The translations under genes and the position numbers were made by a program. Below are positions 43,847-53,799 of a stretch of 64,000 bases of DNA, piece after piece. Within the stretch, counting starts at the first letter, position 1; the number at the start of each line of letters is the position of its first letter. This stretch comes from Hymenobacter citatus (GTDB lineage: Bacteria; Bacteroidota; Bacteroidia; Cytophagales; Hymenobacteraceae): the NCBI RefSeq assembly GCF_014333615.1, contig NZ_JACSCY010000008.1, positions 1-64,000 of the forward strand. Direction: 5' to 3'. A model generated the notes under the pieces. It was not told the origin of the DNA. It saw only the letters and a list, made by a program, of their open reading frames with translations, and searched no databases.

Positions 43847-44275
43847 TTAGAAAAATAGGTTTTCCTTGAATTCCAATTGGTTAGGATCCAGTTGACACAC
43901 ATGTTGAACGTCGTCTAAAGCAGTGAGGCGCGCCAGCACCTGCTCCGGCGCCAGCGTGCCCGTGCCGTTGCTGATTTGCAGCAGGTAGTCGTACTGGCGC
44001 ACGTCGGGGGCGAGGTAGGGCTTCTTGAGGGTGGAGGGCGCCACCGAGCGGTTGCGCAGCAGGCGCAGGGTGCACGTGTGCGTGGTGTGCAGATAGTTGC
44101 TGATTACCAATCGGCCGCGGCTGAGCAAATCATAGATGATATCCTGCTGTTTTATCAGGCGCAGGCGCAGGTCGGCGTTTAGCAACCAGGCTAGGCGGTG
44201 CTCGCGGGTAGAGGAAACCAGCCCGAATAACTCGAAGTCGCAGTCGTATTCAAAGTCGAGAGTCAGGGTTTTCAT
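43847..44275 (-). CDS. IPExxxVDY family protein
   Basis: 142 residues. It has the position of the family motif in KPYLAPDVRQYDYLLQIS, diverged from IPExxxVDY. The start is ATG at 44275 (MKTLTLDFEYDCDFELFG), the frame opening 23 codons earlier. The function is unknown; the family belongs to Bacteroidetes and is commonly found next to pyk and acpP, as here. It lies between pyk and acpP, on the minus strand. Confidence 0.75.
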   Translation of the reverse strand: MKTLTLDFEYDCDFELFGLVSSTREHRLAWLLNADLRLRLIKQQDIIYDLLSRGRLVISNYLHTTHTCTLRLLRNRSVAPSTLKKPYLAPDVRQYDYLLQISNGTGTLAPEQVLARLTALDDVQHVCQLDPNQLEFKENLFF

Positions 44276-44437
44276 CGGCTGAGTATCAAGGGAAAACAGG
44301 CAAAACAAGGGAGGCGCTAAACGCGGCGGAACCAGCCCGGCCATAATGTTGTACCTGTAAGATTAGACCGGGTTTGTTTGACAATGTTAGCGAAGATGGT
44401 GTTATTTGTGCCTAGTTTTCCTCAAACCCCCACGGAA

Positions 44438-44674
44438 ATGTCTGAAATCGCAGAAAAAGTAAAAGCCATTATCATCGATAAGCTAGGTGTAGAAGCTTCG
44501 GAAGTAACGCCAGAGGCTAGCTTCACCAACGATCTGGGCGCCGACTCGCTCGATACCGTTGAGTTGATCATGGAATTTGAAAAAGAGTTTAACGTGTCTA
44601 TCCCCGACGACCAGGCGGAGAACATTGCTACCGTAGGGCAGGCTATCAGCTACCTCGAGGAGCACGCTAAGTAG
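44438..44674 (+). CDS. acpP: acyl carrier protein
   Basis: 78 residues, acidic. The phosphopantetheine Ser is in [19 protein letters not shown]. The start is ATG at 44438 ([19 protein letters not shown]); the frame opens 20 codons earlier without support. It carries growing acyl chains in fatty acid synthesis. fabF and rnc follow on the same strand, a classical group. Confidence 0.97.
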   Translation: MSEIAEKVKAIIIDKLGVEASEVTPEASFTNDLGADSLDTVELIMEFEKEFNVSIPDDQAENIATVGQAISYLEEHAK

Positions 44675-44709
44675 TCTTCGACGCTCTTTTTTTACGGCTT
44701 ACAGCTCAT

Positions 44710-44740
44710 CGGCCGGCTTGCCGCCGGCCGTTTTGCTTTT
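44710..44740 (+). terminator. terminator or attenuator between acpP and fabF
   Basis: CGGCCGGC and GCCGGCCG pair around a 5-base loop, followed by TTTTGCTTTT. It may let acpP be made in excess over fabF, as is common; that is inference. Confidence 0.7.
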
Positions 44741-44777
44741 CCCACCCTTTCCTATTCTTTCGTTTCTTCTCTAGCCT

Positions 44778-46031
44778 ATGTCTCTTCGGAGAGTTGTTGT
44801 GACCGGCATTGGGGCCATCACCCCGCTTGGCAGCACGGCCCCCGCCTACTGGGAGGGCCTGGCGCAGGGCGTAAGCGGCGCGGGTCCCATCACCCGCTTC
44901 GACGCCAGCAAGTTCAAAACGCGCTTCGCCTGCGAAGTCAAAAACTATAGTCCCGACGACTACTTCGACCGCAAGGAAGGTCGGAAGATGGACTTGTTCA
45001 CGCAGTTTGGCGTCATTGCCAGCGATGAAGCCATCAAAGATGCCGGCCTGCACGAGAGTGGCGTTAACAAAGACCGGGTAGGCGTGATTTGGGGCTCTGG
45101 CATTGGGGGCCTCACCACCTTCCAGCAGGAGAGCTTCAACTTTGCCAAGGGCGACGGTACGCCGCGCTACAATCCGTTCTTCATTCCGAAGATGATTGCC
45201 GACTCCTCGTCGGGCAACATCTCGATTAAGAACGGTTTCCGCGGCCCCAACTTCGTTACCACGTCGGCCTGCGCGTCTTCTTCCGACTCCATTGTATCGG
45301 CCTACAACTACATCCGTTTGGGAATGGCCGATGTGGTGGTAACCGGCGGCTCCGAAGCCGCTATTACCGAAGCCGGGGTAGGGGGATTCAACGCCCTGAA
45401 AGCCATGAGCGAGCGGAACGACGACCCTGCTACCGCCTCGCGCCCCTACGACAAAGACCGCGACGGTTTTGTATTAGGCGAAGGCGGTGGTGCGTTGGTA
45501 GTGGAAGACTACGAGCACGCCAAGGCCCGTGGTGCCAAAATCTACGCCGAAATCATTGGCGGTGGCCTGTCTTCGGATGCCTACCACATCACGGCGCCCG
45601 ATCCCACGGGCGAAGGCGTGGTGCTGGTAATGCAGAACGCCCTGCGTGATGCGGGCATCAAGCCGGAAGATGTGGACTACATCAACACCCACGGCACCAG
45701 CACGCCGCTGGGCGACGGCGCCGAGATTACGGCCATCCAGAAGGTGTTTGGCGATGCCGCCTACAACCTCAATATCTCTTCTACCAAGAGCATGACCGGC
45801 CACTTGCTGGGCGGCGCGGGTGGTATTGAGGCCGTAGCCAGCATTCTGGCCATTCAGCACGGCATCATTCCGCCTACTATCAATCACTTCACGGACGACC
45901 CGGAACTGGACGCCCGGCTAAATTTCACCTTCAATGAAGCGCAGAAGCGCGAGGTGAATATTGCTGTGAGCAATACGTTTGGGTTTGGCGGCCACAACAC
46001 GTCGGTGGTCTTCCGCAAATTCCGCGACTAA
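44778..46031 (+). CDS. fabF: beta-ketoacyl-ACP synthase II
   Basis: 417 residues. It condenses malonyl-ACP with acyl-ACP. Active-site Cys in TTSACASSSDSI, His in INTHGTSTPLGDGAEI, and Lys/His in KSMTGHLLGGAGGIEAVASI. The C-terminal NTFGFGGHNTSVVF is typical. The TAA stop overlaps the ATG of rnc by one base. Confidence 0.97.
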   Translation: MSLRRVVVTGIGAITPLGSTAPAYWEGLAQGVSGAGPITRFDASKFKTRFACEVKNYSPDDYFDRKEGRKMDLFTQFGVIASDEAIKDAGLHESGVNKDRVGVIWGSGIGGLTTFQQESFNFAKGDGTPRYNPFFIPKMIADSSSGNISIKNGFRGPNFVTTSACASSSDSIVSAYNYIRLGMADVVVTGGSEAAITEAGVGGFNALKAMSERNDDPATASRPYDKDRDGFVLGEGGGALVVEDYEHAKARGAKIYAEIIGGGLSSDAYHITAPDPTGEGVVLVMQNALRDAGIKPEDVDYINTHGTSTPLGDGAEITAIQKVFGDAAYNLNISSTKSMTGHLLGGAGGIEAVASILAIQHGIIPPTINHFTDDPELDARLNFTFNEAQKREVNIAVSNTFGFGGHNTSVVFRKFRD

Positions 46032-46780
46032 TGCCGAGGCCCGGTCAGCCCTTGCCTGTGTTTGGATTTTTTCGGCGGTTGCTGGGGCACGACCGGGCTT
46101 TTCGGCAGGCCATTACCACCATGACGGGCGTTTCGCCCGACAACGTGCGTGTGTACCGGTTGGCCTTCACGCACTCTTCGGTGGTGCGGCAGCAGCCGGA
46201 GCAGGGCCGGCACCAGAGCAACGAGCGCCTGGAGTTTCTGGGCGATGCCGTGCTGGGCACCATCGTGGCCGAGTACCTGTTTCGCAAGTTTCCGTACGAG
46301 CAGGAAGGCTTCCTGACGGAGATGCGTAGCCGCATCGTCAACCGCGAAAGCCTTAACCAACTCGCCCTTAAGCTGGGCCTTGATAAGCTGGTGCAGCTGG
46401 ATGCCACGCAGGGTAGGGCCGCCCGCTCGCGCTCCGTAAACGGCAACGCGCTAGAGGCCTTGGTGGGCGCTGTCTACCTCGACCAGGGGTATAAAGTGGC
46501 CCGTAAGTTCGTGCTCAGCCGCCTGATTAAGCCTTTCGTGGATGTGAAGTCATTGACCGAAACCACGTCCAACTTCAAGAGCAAGCTCATTGAGTGGGCG
46601 CAACGGCAAGGCAAAGTAGTGCGCTACGAGCTGGCCGGTGAGCCGCGCGGCGGCGGCGTGATGGAGTTTTCGGCCACGCTGCTCATTGATGAGGAAGTGG
46701 TGGCCACCGGTATGGGGCTTTCGAAAAAGCAGGCTGAGCAACTAGCCGCCGAGCGTGCCTTAACAGCCTTGGGCCTTTAA
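46031..46780 (+). CDS. rnc: ribonuclease III
   Basis: 249 residues. Cleaves double-stranded RNA. The signature is SNERLEFLGDAVLGTIVAEY; a second acidic site is in NALEALVGAVYLDQGY. The C-terminal dsRNA-binding domain is from about 170 (NFKSKLIEWAQRQGKVVRYE and SKKQAEQLAAERALTALGL). The start overlaps the fabF stop (TAATG). Confidence 0.97.
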   Translation: MPRPGQPLPVFGFFRRLLGHDRAFRQAITTMTGVSPDNVRVYRLAFTHSSVVRQQPEQGRHQSNERLEFLGDAVLGTIVAEYLFRKFPYEQEGFLTEMRSRIVNRESLNQLALKLGLDKLVQLDATQGRAARSRSVNGNALEALVGAVYLDQGYKVARKFVLSRLIKPFVDVKSLTETTSNFKSKLIEWAQRQGKVVRYELAGEPRGGGVMEFSATLLIDEEVVATGMGLSKKQAEQLAAERALTALGL

Positions 46781-46802
46781 AAAGCAACTTTTTTGCGGTG
46801 CT

Positions 46803-46848
46803 AAAAGCCGGTGCCCTACCCAATTATTGGGTAGGGCACCGGCTTTTT
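46803..46848. terminator. rnc terminator
   Basis: A 21-base perfect stem, AAAAGCCGGTGCCCTACCCA(A) with its complement, loop TTA or so, then TTT. It is GGGTAG-rich. Confidence 0.85.
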
Positions 46849-47029
46849 CGTTATCATCTACGCCATTGTTTACGTACACCCTACCCAACCGCGGGCAGCG
46901 CTGGTTTGAAACCATGCCCTACCCCAACGGTTAGAGAAGGGTAGGCCGTCTGCTGCCAATTGCTACCTTCGCGGCATCTGCTTCCGCATTTCATCTCACA
47001 CCTAACACCGCTAGAAACTTTCTTTCCCA

Positions 47030-48538
47030 ATGAGCGCACCACAACCAAAAAACTACGCCTTCGGCATGATTGGCCTGGGTACTATGGGCCGCAACCTGCT
47101 GCTGAACATGGCCGACCACGATTTTTCGGTGGCCGGGTATGACAAAGACACCAGCAAAATTCCGCTGCTGCACAAGGAAGCCGACGAAGACGGGGTGAAA
47201 AACGTGGAGGGCTTTTCGGACCTGGGCGCCTTTGTGCAGAGCTTGGCCAAGCCCCGTGTGGTGATGATGCTGGTGCCGGCGGGCAAGATTGTGGACAGCG
47301 TAATTGCAGAAATTACGCCCCTGCTCGACAAAGGGGATATGCTGATTGATGGTGGTAACTCCTACTTCCTGGATACCACCCGCCGGGCTACAGAGCTGGA
47401 AGTGAAAGGCCTGCATTTCTTTGGTATGGGCATCTCAGGTGGGGAAGAAGGCGCGCGGCGCGGCCCCAGCATGATGCCCGGTGGCGACCCAGAAGCCTAC
47501 AAGCGGATGCAGCCCGTGCTGGAAGCCGTGGCAGCCAAGGTAGGCGGCGAGCCGTGCGTGACCTATATCGGGCCGGGCGCTTCCGGGCACTTTGTGAAGA
47601 TGGTACACAATGGCATCGAATACGGCATTATGCAGCTGCTGGCCGAGACGTATGACGTGATGAAAAACGGTCTGGGCATGAGCAATGAGGCTATGCAGCA
47701 GGTGTACGCCAAGTGGAACGAGGGCCGGTTGCAGTCCTTCCTGGTAGACATCACCAAGGACATTTTTGCCTACATCGCCCCCGACACCGACCACCTGCTG
47801 CTGGACGATATCAAAGACGAAGCTCGCTCCAAGGGCACCGGCAAGTGGACTTCGCAGATTGCGATGGACTTGCAAGTGCCTCTGTCGCTGATTGATGAGG
47901 CCGTGGCCATGCGCGATTTGTCGAAGTACAAAGCGCTGCGCGAGGAGATGGAAAAGGCGTACGGCGCCCGCCCTACCCCCAGCCAGGATGAGCAGGAGCA
48001 GCTGGCGGAGCTGGAGCAGGCCATGTACTTCAGCATGATCATCGCCTACGCTCAGGGCATGCACATGCTGGCGCGCGCTTCCGAAGAATATGTGTTTAAC
48101 CTGAACCTGGCCGACATTGCCAAAATCTGGCGCGGCGGCTGCATCATCCGCTCTGAGTTCCTGAATACGATTTACAACGCCTACCAGCAGCAGCCTGATC
48201 TGGCGCACCTGCTCCTTGATAGCGACGTGCGCCAGCAGGTGCAAGACGCCGTGGCAGGTGCACGCGCCGTGGTGGCGCGCACGGCTACGGCTGGTATTGG
48301 GGTACCCGCGCTGGCGGCGTCACTCAGCTATTTCGACACGCTGCGCACTGGCCGGATGCCTTCCAACCTCATTCAGGCCCAGCGTGACTACTTCGGCGCG
48401 CACACCTATGAGCTGATCGGCAAAGAAGGCGTATTTCATACTCAGTGGACGGCTTCGCACGAGGAAGCCGAGAACAAGCAAGACACGCACCGCGGAACCG
48501 GCACCGAAAACGAAACGCCCGTTACGCCCAACAAATAG
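47030..48538 (+). CDS. gnd: 6-phosphogluconate dehydrogenase, decarboxylating
   Basis: 502 residues. NADP-dependent third step of the oxidative pentose phosphate path. The Rossmann start is FGMIGLGTMGRNLLLNMADH; the substrate loop GMGISGGEEGARRGPSMMPG and the catalytic Lys in HFVKMVHNGIEYGIM are present. The polar tail of about 25 residues is not typical. zwf and pgl follow in order, so one operon makes the whole oxidative branch. TACCTTCG at 46964-46971 is a one-mismatch -7 box. Confidence 0.96.
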   Translation: MSAPQPKNYAFGMIGLGTMGRNLLLNMADHDFSVAGYDKDTSKIPLLHKEADEDGVKNVEGFSDLGAFVQSLAKPRVVMMLVPAGKIVDSVIAEITPLLDKGDMLIDGGNSYFLDTTRRATELEVKGLHFFGMGISGGEEGARRGPSMMPGGDPEAYKRMQPVLEAVAAKVGGEPCVTYIGPGASGHFVKMVHNGIEYGIMQLLAETYDVMKNGLGMSNEAMQQVYAKWNEGRLQSFLVDITKDIFAYIAPDTDHLLLDDIKDEARSKGTGKWTSQIAMDLQVPLSLIDEAVAMRDLSKYKALREEMEKAYGARPTPSQDEQEQLAELEQAMYFSMIIAYAQGMHMLARASEEYVFNLNLADIAKIWRGGCIIRSEFLNTIYNAYQQQPDLAHLLLDSDVRQQVQDAVAGARAVVARTATAGIGVPALAASLSYFDTLRTGRMPSNLIQAQRDYFGAHTYELIGKEGVFHTQWTASHEEAENKQDTHRGTGTENETPVTPNK

Positions 48539-48574
48539 TCTGTGTCCGTACCCATCACGCGTTACAATCTAAAA

Positions 48575-50095
48575 ATGAGTAACAACGAGAAAATTCAGCC
48601 GACCATTTTCGTCATTTTCGGCGGTACGGGCGATTTGAACGCCCGCAAGCTGGCTCCGGCTCTATATAATTTGTTTTTGGATGGCTGGCTGCCCACGCAG
48701 TTTGCCATTCTTGGCACGGGCCGCACCAAGCTCACAGACGAGGCTTTCCGTGATAAAGTCCGGGAGGACATCGATAAGTTTTCGCGCCGGGGCAAGGTGA
48801 ATTCGGATAAGTGGGAGGAGTTTGCCCAGCACATGACCTACCAGGTATCGGACCTGAACGATGCGGCTACCTACACGCAGTTTGGCGAACGAGTAGCCGA
48901 GCACGAGGCCGATTGGAACGTGAAAGCCCAGGTGATTTACTACCTGGCCGTATCGCCCAACTTCTTCCCCATCATCGCCCGCAACCTTTCCGAAGCCAAG
49001 CTGGCTGAGGACCCCGACCGCGTGCGCATCGTGATTGAGAAGCCTTTCGGGCACGATCTGGAAACGGCCAAGGAACTGAACGACCTGCTGGCCGGCATTT
49101 TCCAGGAGCGCCAGATCTACCGCATCGACCACTACCTGGGCAAGGAGACGGTGCAGAATATCATGGCGTTCCGTTTTGCCAACGCCATTCTGGAGCCGCT
49201 CTGGAACCGCAACTACATCGAGCACGTGCAGATTTCCGTGACCGAGCAGCTGGGTATGGGCGACCGGGGCGACTACTACGACGGCTCGGGCGCCCTGCGC
49301 GACATGATTCAGAACCACCTGTTGCAGCTGTTGTGCTTGGTGGCGATGGAGCCGCCCGTGAGCTTCGAGGCCGATGAGGTGCGCAATCGTAAGGTAGACG
49401 TGCTGCGCGCCATGCGCCGCTTTGGGCCGGAAGAAGTGCGTTCGGCCGCTGTGCGCGGGCAGTATGCCAAAGGTTGGGTAGAGGGCAAAGAAGTGCCCGG
49501 ATACCGTGAAGAAAACAAGGTGGACCCCGAGTCGAACACCGAAACCTTTGCCGCCATCAAGTTTTTTGTGGACAACTGGCGCTGGCAGGGAGTACCGTTT
49601 TACCTACGCACGGGCAAGCGCCTGCACCGCTCGGCGTCTATCATCACTATCCAGTTTAAGGACGTGCCACACCTGATTTTTCCGAATGAGTCGTCGGAGG
49701 CGTGGCACCAGAACCGGTTGGTTATCAGCATTCAGCCCGAGATGAGCATTCGGTTGCAGGTACAGGCTAAGCGCCCCGGCCTGGATATGGTGCTCAACCG
49801 GGTAGACATGGTGTTCGACTACCAGGGCACCTACACCAACGACACGCCCGAGGCCTACGAAACCCTGCTGCTCGACACCATGATTGGCGACCAAACGCTG
49901 TTTATGCGCGGCGACCAGGTAGAGGCTGCCTGGGACCTGATTATGCCGATTCTGAGCGCTTGGGAAAGCAAAAAGAGCATGAACTTCCCCAACTATTCCG
50001 CCGACTCGTGGGGGCCGGAAATTGCCGAGGCGCTCATCGCCCGCGACGGTTTCCATTGGTTTACCCTACCCCTTCACGATAAAAAAGAGTGCTAA
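48575..50095 (+). CDS. zwf: glucose-6-phosphate 1-dehydrogenase
   Basis: 506 residues. First step of the oxidative pentose phosphate path. The nucleotide motif is [19 protein letters not shown]; the active site is [13 protein letters not shown]; and [20 protein letters not shown] is a further signature. The start is ATG at 48575 ([20 protein letters not shown]) rather than the GTG at 48542. Its TAA stop overlaps the ATG of pgl by one base. Confidence 0.97.
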   Translation: MSNNEKIQPTIFVIFGGTGDLNARKLAPALYNLFLDGWLPTQFAILGTGRTKLTDEAFRDKVREDIDKFSRRGKVNSDKWEEFAQHMTYQVSDLNDAATYTQFGERVAEHEADWNVKAQVIYYLAVSPNFFPIIARNLSEAKLAEDPDRVRIVIEKPFGHDLETAKELNDLLAGIFQERQIYRIDHYLGKETVQNIMAFRFANAILEPLWNRNYIEHVQISVTEQLGMGDRGDYYDGSGALRDMIQNHLLQLLCLVAMEPPVSFEADEVRNRKVDVLRAMRRFGPEEVRSAAVRGQYAKGWVEGKEVPGYREENKVDPESNTETFAAIKFFVDNWRWQGVPFYLRTGKRLHRSASIITIQFKDVPHLIFPNESSEAWHQNRLVISIQPEMSIRLQVQAKRPGLDMVLNRVDMVFDYQGTYTNDTPEAYETLLLDTMIGDQTLFMRGDQVEAAWDLIMPILSAWESKKSMNFPNYSADSWGPEIAEALIARDGFHWFTLPLHDKKEC

Positions 50096-50823
50096 TGGCT
50101 ATTCGCGTATTTCCATCCGTTGAGGAATCTAATAAGGCGTTGGCCGACTATTTCGTGGAAACGGGTAGGCAAGCCATTGCGGCGCGGGGCCGGTTTGCGG
50201 TGGCGCTGTCGGGCGGCTCGTCGCCCAAAAAGCTGTTTGAGCTGCTGGCTTCTGACTACCGCGACCAACTGGAGTGGGAGCGGGTAGATTTCTTTTGGGG
50301 CGATGAGCGGTACGTGCCGCACACCGACCCGCAGAGCAATTACCTGATGGCTAAGAAGGCGCTGCTAGACCCACTCAACATTCAGCCCGCGCATATTTTT
50401 GCCGTCGAAACCGACCTGCCACCCGCCGAGGCTGCCGCCGCCTACACGCGCACCATGCAGCAGTACTTCGGTAGCCAGGATTCCCTACCCCTCGATCTGG
50501 ACCTGCTGGGCCTGGGCGACAACGCCCATACGGCCTCGCTGTTCCCGCACACCTCCGTGCTCACCAACGACACGGTGAGCGTGCAGGCGCTCTACATCGA
50601 AGAAGTGCAGGCCAACCGCATCACCATGACGGCGCCTCTGCTGAACCAGGCCCGCGCCACCGCCTTTTTGGTGTACGGTGAGGGCAAGGCCGAAGCCGTG
50701 CGCCAGATTTTGGAAGAGAAGCGCGACGTGCAGCAATACCCTGCCCAACTAATCCAGCCCGAAAACGGCAACGTAACGTGGTTCTTGGACGAAGCTGCCG
50801 CTAGTAAGCTGACACAGAAGTAA
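50095..50823 (+). CDS. pgl: 6-phosphogluconolactonase
   Basis: 242 residues. Hydrolyses 6-phosphogluconolactone, between zwf and gnd reactions. Motifs are FAVALSGGSSPKKLFELLAS, VDFFWGDERYVPHTDPQSN and LLGLGDNAHTASLFPHTSVL. The start is the ATG in TAATG at 50095; the frame opens two codons earlier at a GTG. Confidence 0.96.
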   Translation: MAIRVFPSVEESNKALADYFVETGRQAIAARGRFAVALSGGSSPKKLFELLASDYRDQLEWERVDFFWGDERYVPHTDPQSNYLMAKKALLDPLNIQPAHIFAVETDLPPAEAAAAYTRTMQQYFGSQDSLPLDLDLLGLGDNAHTASLFPHTSVLTNDTVSVQALYIEEVQANRITMTAPLLNQARATAFLVYGEGKAEAVRQILEEKRDVQQYPAQLIQPENGNVTWFLDEAAASKLTQK

Positions 50824-50835
50824 CTTTTTTCTTCA

Positions 50836-50940
50836 TAGAACGTCATGCTGAGCTTGCCGAAGCATCTCGCGTGCTGATGTTAGAAATACTATCTTTCATC
50901 AGCACGCGAGATGCTTCGGCAAGCTCAGCATGACGTTCTA
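50836..50940. repeat. long palindrome, family C
   Basis: TAGAACGTCATGCTGAGCTT (left) and its complement pair over more than 40 bases, nearly perfectly, with GAAGCATCTCGCGTGCTGAT in the left arm. It has the layout of families A and B but a different sequence. It lies between pgl and nadE. Confidence 0.85.
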
Positions 50941-50984
50941 ATGTTATTCATATTCACAATTTCACCCTTCACAACTTCACCACC

Positions 50985-52958
50985 ATGCGTATCGCCGGCG
51001 CAGCGCTCAACCAGATTCCTTTTGCGTGGCAGCACAATCTGCGCACCATTCGCACAGCCATTGAGCAGGCCCGCACGTCGGGGGTAGAGTTGCTGTGTTT
51101 GCCCGAGCTGTGCCTAACTGGCTACAATTGCGAAGACCTGTTTCTGAGCGACTGGCTTTGTGAGGAAGCGCTGGACTATTTGCAGCAAATCCGTCCCTGG
51201 ACCCAGGGCATTTTGGTGTGCGTGGGCCTGCCCGTGCGGTTGGAAGGCCGAACCTATAATACCAGTTGCGTGCTGCGCGATGGCGAGATTCTGGGATTTG
51301 CGGCCAAGCAGTTTTTAGCCAACGATGGCGTGCACTATGAAACGCGCTTTTTCTACCCCTGGCCGGCTGGCGAAACCACTACGGTGCGCTGGCAAGACCA
51401 GGAGTGGCCAATGGGCGACCTTACCTTTGAGCACAAAGGCGTGCGCTTCGGCTTCGAGATTTGCGAAGATGCCTGGCGCCCCGACCACGTGCGCCCCGCT
51501 GCCCGGTTGCAGGGTAGGGTAGACCTGATTGTGAACCCGTCGGCCAGCCATTTTGCCATGAGCAAGACGGACTTGCGCTACAAGCTGGTGCTCAATGCTT
51601 CACGCAATTTTCATTGCACATACCTCTACGCCAACCTACTCGGCAACGAGGCCGGCCGCATCATCTATGACGGCGAAATTCTGGTGGCCCGCGAAGGTCA
51701 TTTACTGACGCGTAATCAGCTGCTGAGCTTCAAAGAAGTGGACGTGGAGTGCGTAGACGTGGACTTTGCTACGCCGCTGGAGCCGGCCGCCGAAATTCAG
51801 CCGCTCCCTACCCCCGACGAATACCTGGAGCTGAACCAGGCCCTGAGCCTGGCTTTGTTCGACTACATGCGCAAAGCCCGCACCCGCGGATTCGTGCTGA
51901 GCTTATCGGGCGGGGCCGACTCGTGCATGTGCGCGGTATCGGTGGCGGAAATGGTGCGGCTGGGCACGGCTGAGCTAGGCACGGCCGAGTTTATGCGCCG
52001 TACGGGATGCTTCACGGCCGAAGACATTGTGGCCATCACCGGCCAGACGGAGGCACCTACCATGCAAGAGCACCGCGCCGCCGCCGATGGCACCCCGCAG
52101 GAAGCGCCCTCAGATAACCTACCCAAAGCCAGCACCGAAGTAACCTCTGACGAGCAGCGCCAGATCAACCGCCGCATCACTGGCCGCCTGCTCACGTGCG
52201 CCTATCAAGGCACTGTCAACTCCTCCGATGATACCCTGAACTCGGCCCAAGAACTGGCCGAAGAACTGGGCGCCGTGTTCTACAATTGGAACATCGACGA
52301 CGAGGTATCTGGGTACGTCAGCAAAATAGCCAGCGCACTGGACCGCCCCCTTACCTGGAAAACCGATGACCTGGCCCTGCAAAACATTCAGGCGCGGGTG
52401 CGGGCCCCCGGTATCTGGCTGCTAGCCAACGTGCTCAATGCCCTGCTCATCACCACCTCCAACCGCTCCGAGGCCTCCGTGGGTTATTGCACGATGGATG
52501 GCGACACCGCCGGCAGTATTTCGCCCATTGCCGGCGTCGATAAGGCTTTCGTGAAGCAGTGGCTGCGCTGGGCCGAGGTGGAACGGCACTACCCTGCCCT
52601 GCGCCACGTGAATGCTTTGCAACCCACCGCCGAGTTGCGGCCATTGGAGGAAAAGCAAACCGACGAGCGCGACCTGATGCCCTACGTGCTGCTCAACCGC
52701 ATCGAGCGCCTGGCATTCTACAACCGCCTGAGCCCAGCCCAGGTGCTGGCAACCTTACTCGAAGAGGACCCCTCCGCCGACCGCGAACAATTGAAGGTCT
52801 ACCTGAAGCGTTTTTACTCGCTATGGAGCCGCAACCAATGGAAGCGCGAGCGGTACGCCCCCGCCTTCCACCTCGACGACTACAACGTAGACCCGCGCTC
52901 CTGGCTGCGCTTTCCTATCCTGAGCGGCGGCTATACCGAAGAGCTGAACGCGCTGTAG
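50985..52958 (+). CDS. nadE: glutamine-dependent NAD+ synthetase
   Basis: 657 residues, the long form. An N-terminal nitrilase-type glutaminase (about 1-290) with Glu in LLCLPELCLTGYNCEDLF, and Cys in RFGFEICEDAWRPDH; then a C-terminal synthetase with the ATP loop LSLSGGADSCMCAVSVAEM and ITTSNRSEASVGYCTMDGD. The last part, DRPLTWKTDDLALQNIQARV, is family-typical. The ATG follows directly after a TTCACAACTTCACCACC repeat half. Confidence 0.96.
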   Translation: MRIAGAALNQIPFAWQHNLRTIRTAIEQARTSGVELLCLPELCLTGYNCEDLFLSDWLCEEALDYLQQIRPWTQGILVCVGLPVRLEGRTYNTSCVLRDGEILGFAAKQFLANDGVHYETRFFYPWPAGETTTVRWQDQEWPMGDLTFEHKGVRFGFEICEDAWRPDHVRPAARLQGRVDLIVNPSASHFAMSKTDLRYKLVLNASRNFHCTYLYANLLGNEAGRIIYDGEILVAREGHLLTRNQLLSFKEVDVECVDVDFATPLEPAAEIQPLPTPDEYLELNQALSLALFDYMRKARTRGFVLSLSGGADSCMCAVSVAEMVRLGTAELGTAEFMRRTGCFTAEDIVAITGQTEAPTMQEHRAAADGTPQEAPSDNLPKASTEVTSDEQRQINRRITGRLLTCAYQGTVNSSDDTLNSAQELAEELGAVFYNWNIDDEVSGYVSKIASALDRPLTWKTDDLALQNIQARVRAPGIWLLANVLNALLITTSNRSEASVGYCTMDGDTAGSISPIAGVDKAFVKQWLRWAEVERHYPALRHVNALQPTAELRPLEEKQTDERDLMPYVLLNRIERLAFYNRLSPAQVLATLLEEDPSADREQLKVYLKRFYSLWSRNQWKRERYAPAFHLDDYNVDPRSWLRFPILSGGYTEELNAL

Positions 52959-53166
52959 CTGTTTAGTGAGTAGTGCTGTTTTTTTCAGTAGATGCTACAC
53001 ACTTAGTTTGTTGAGAAAATTATAAATCTGTTTCACAGATAGTTATAATCTATTTGAAGAAGTCGGGCAAGTTTTCTACAATGAAGGGACCTAAGCTGAT
53101 GTGACCCTGCTACCTGCGGCTACGGCCAAAGTAGGTAGGGCGCTGTTCCTCTTTTCTGTCTCCCGG

Positions 53167-53799
53167 ATGTACACTTTTCCGCTGCCTTGTCTTCAACCGA
53201 TACCTTCTAGCGCGCAGCCAGCTGCGGCTTGCGCGGAGGCTGAGTTGGTAGCCCAATTGCAGCAGGGTAGCGAAGCGGCGTTTCGCACGTTGGTGGAGCG
53301 GTATCAACACCGCATCTACCGCACGGTGCTGGCGCTGCTCCATTCGCCGGAGGAGGCGGAGGACGTAGCACAGGAGGTTTTCGTGGAAGTGTACCAAACC
53401 ATTGGCCGTTTCCGGGGCGAAGCATCCCTGACCACCTGGCTCTACCGGCTGGCTACCTCGCGGGCGCTCAAGCAGCAGCGCCGCGCCCGCGCCCGCAAGC
53501 GCTTCGCCTACCTAACCAGCTTGCTTGGCTTCGACAACCGTGTGCTGTACGAACCAGCCCATAACGAACACCCCCAGGCCCAGTTAGAAGGCCAACAACA
53601 GGTAGCGCTTTTGCGGGCACGCATTGCCCAACTGCCCGACCAGCAGCAAGTGGCTTTCACCTTGCGCCACGAGCAAGAGCTGAGTTACGAGGAAATAGCC
53701 GCGGTGCTCAACACCACCGTGTCGGCCGTGGAGTCATTGTTATTTCGGGCCCGCAAAACGCTTCGCCATCATCTTCAACCCACCCTACGCCATGTCTGA
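53167..53799 (+). CDS. ECF-type RNA polymerase sigma factor
   Basis: 210 residues. Region 2 has ERYQHRIYRTVLALLHSPEE and AEDVAQEVFVEVYQTIGRF and RGEASLTTWLYRLATSRALK. Region 4 has LPDQQQVAFTLRHEQELSYE and EIAAVLNTTVSAVESLLFRA. The start is ATG at 53167; the frame opens at 53101. The next gene, a possible anti-sigma, overlaps its end by 8 bases. Confidence 0.88.
   Translation: MYTFPLPCLQPIPSSAQPAAACAEAELVAQLQQGSEAAFRTLVERYQHRIYRTVLALLHSPEEAEDVAQEVFVEVYQTIGRFRGEASLTTWLYRLATSRALKQQRRARARKRFAYLTSLLGFDNRVLYEPAHNEHPQAQLEGQQQVALLRARIAQLPDQQQVAFTLRHEQELSYEEIAAVLNTTVSAVESLLFRARKTLRHHLQPTLRHV

Noticed and set aside
47435..48244. 269-residue open frame on the minus strand
   Set aside because: It is opposite gnd and has no recognisable domain.
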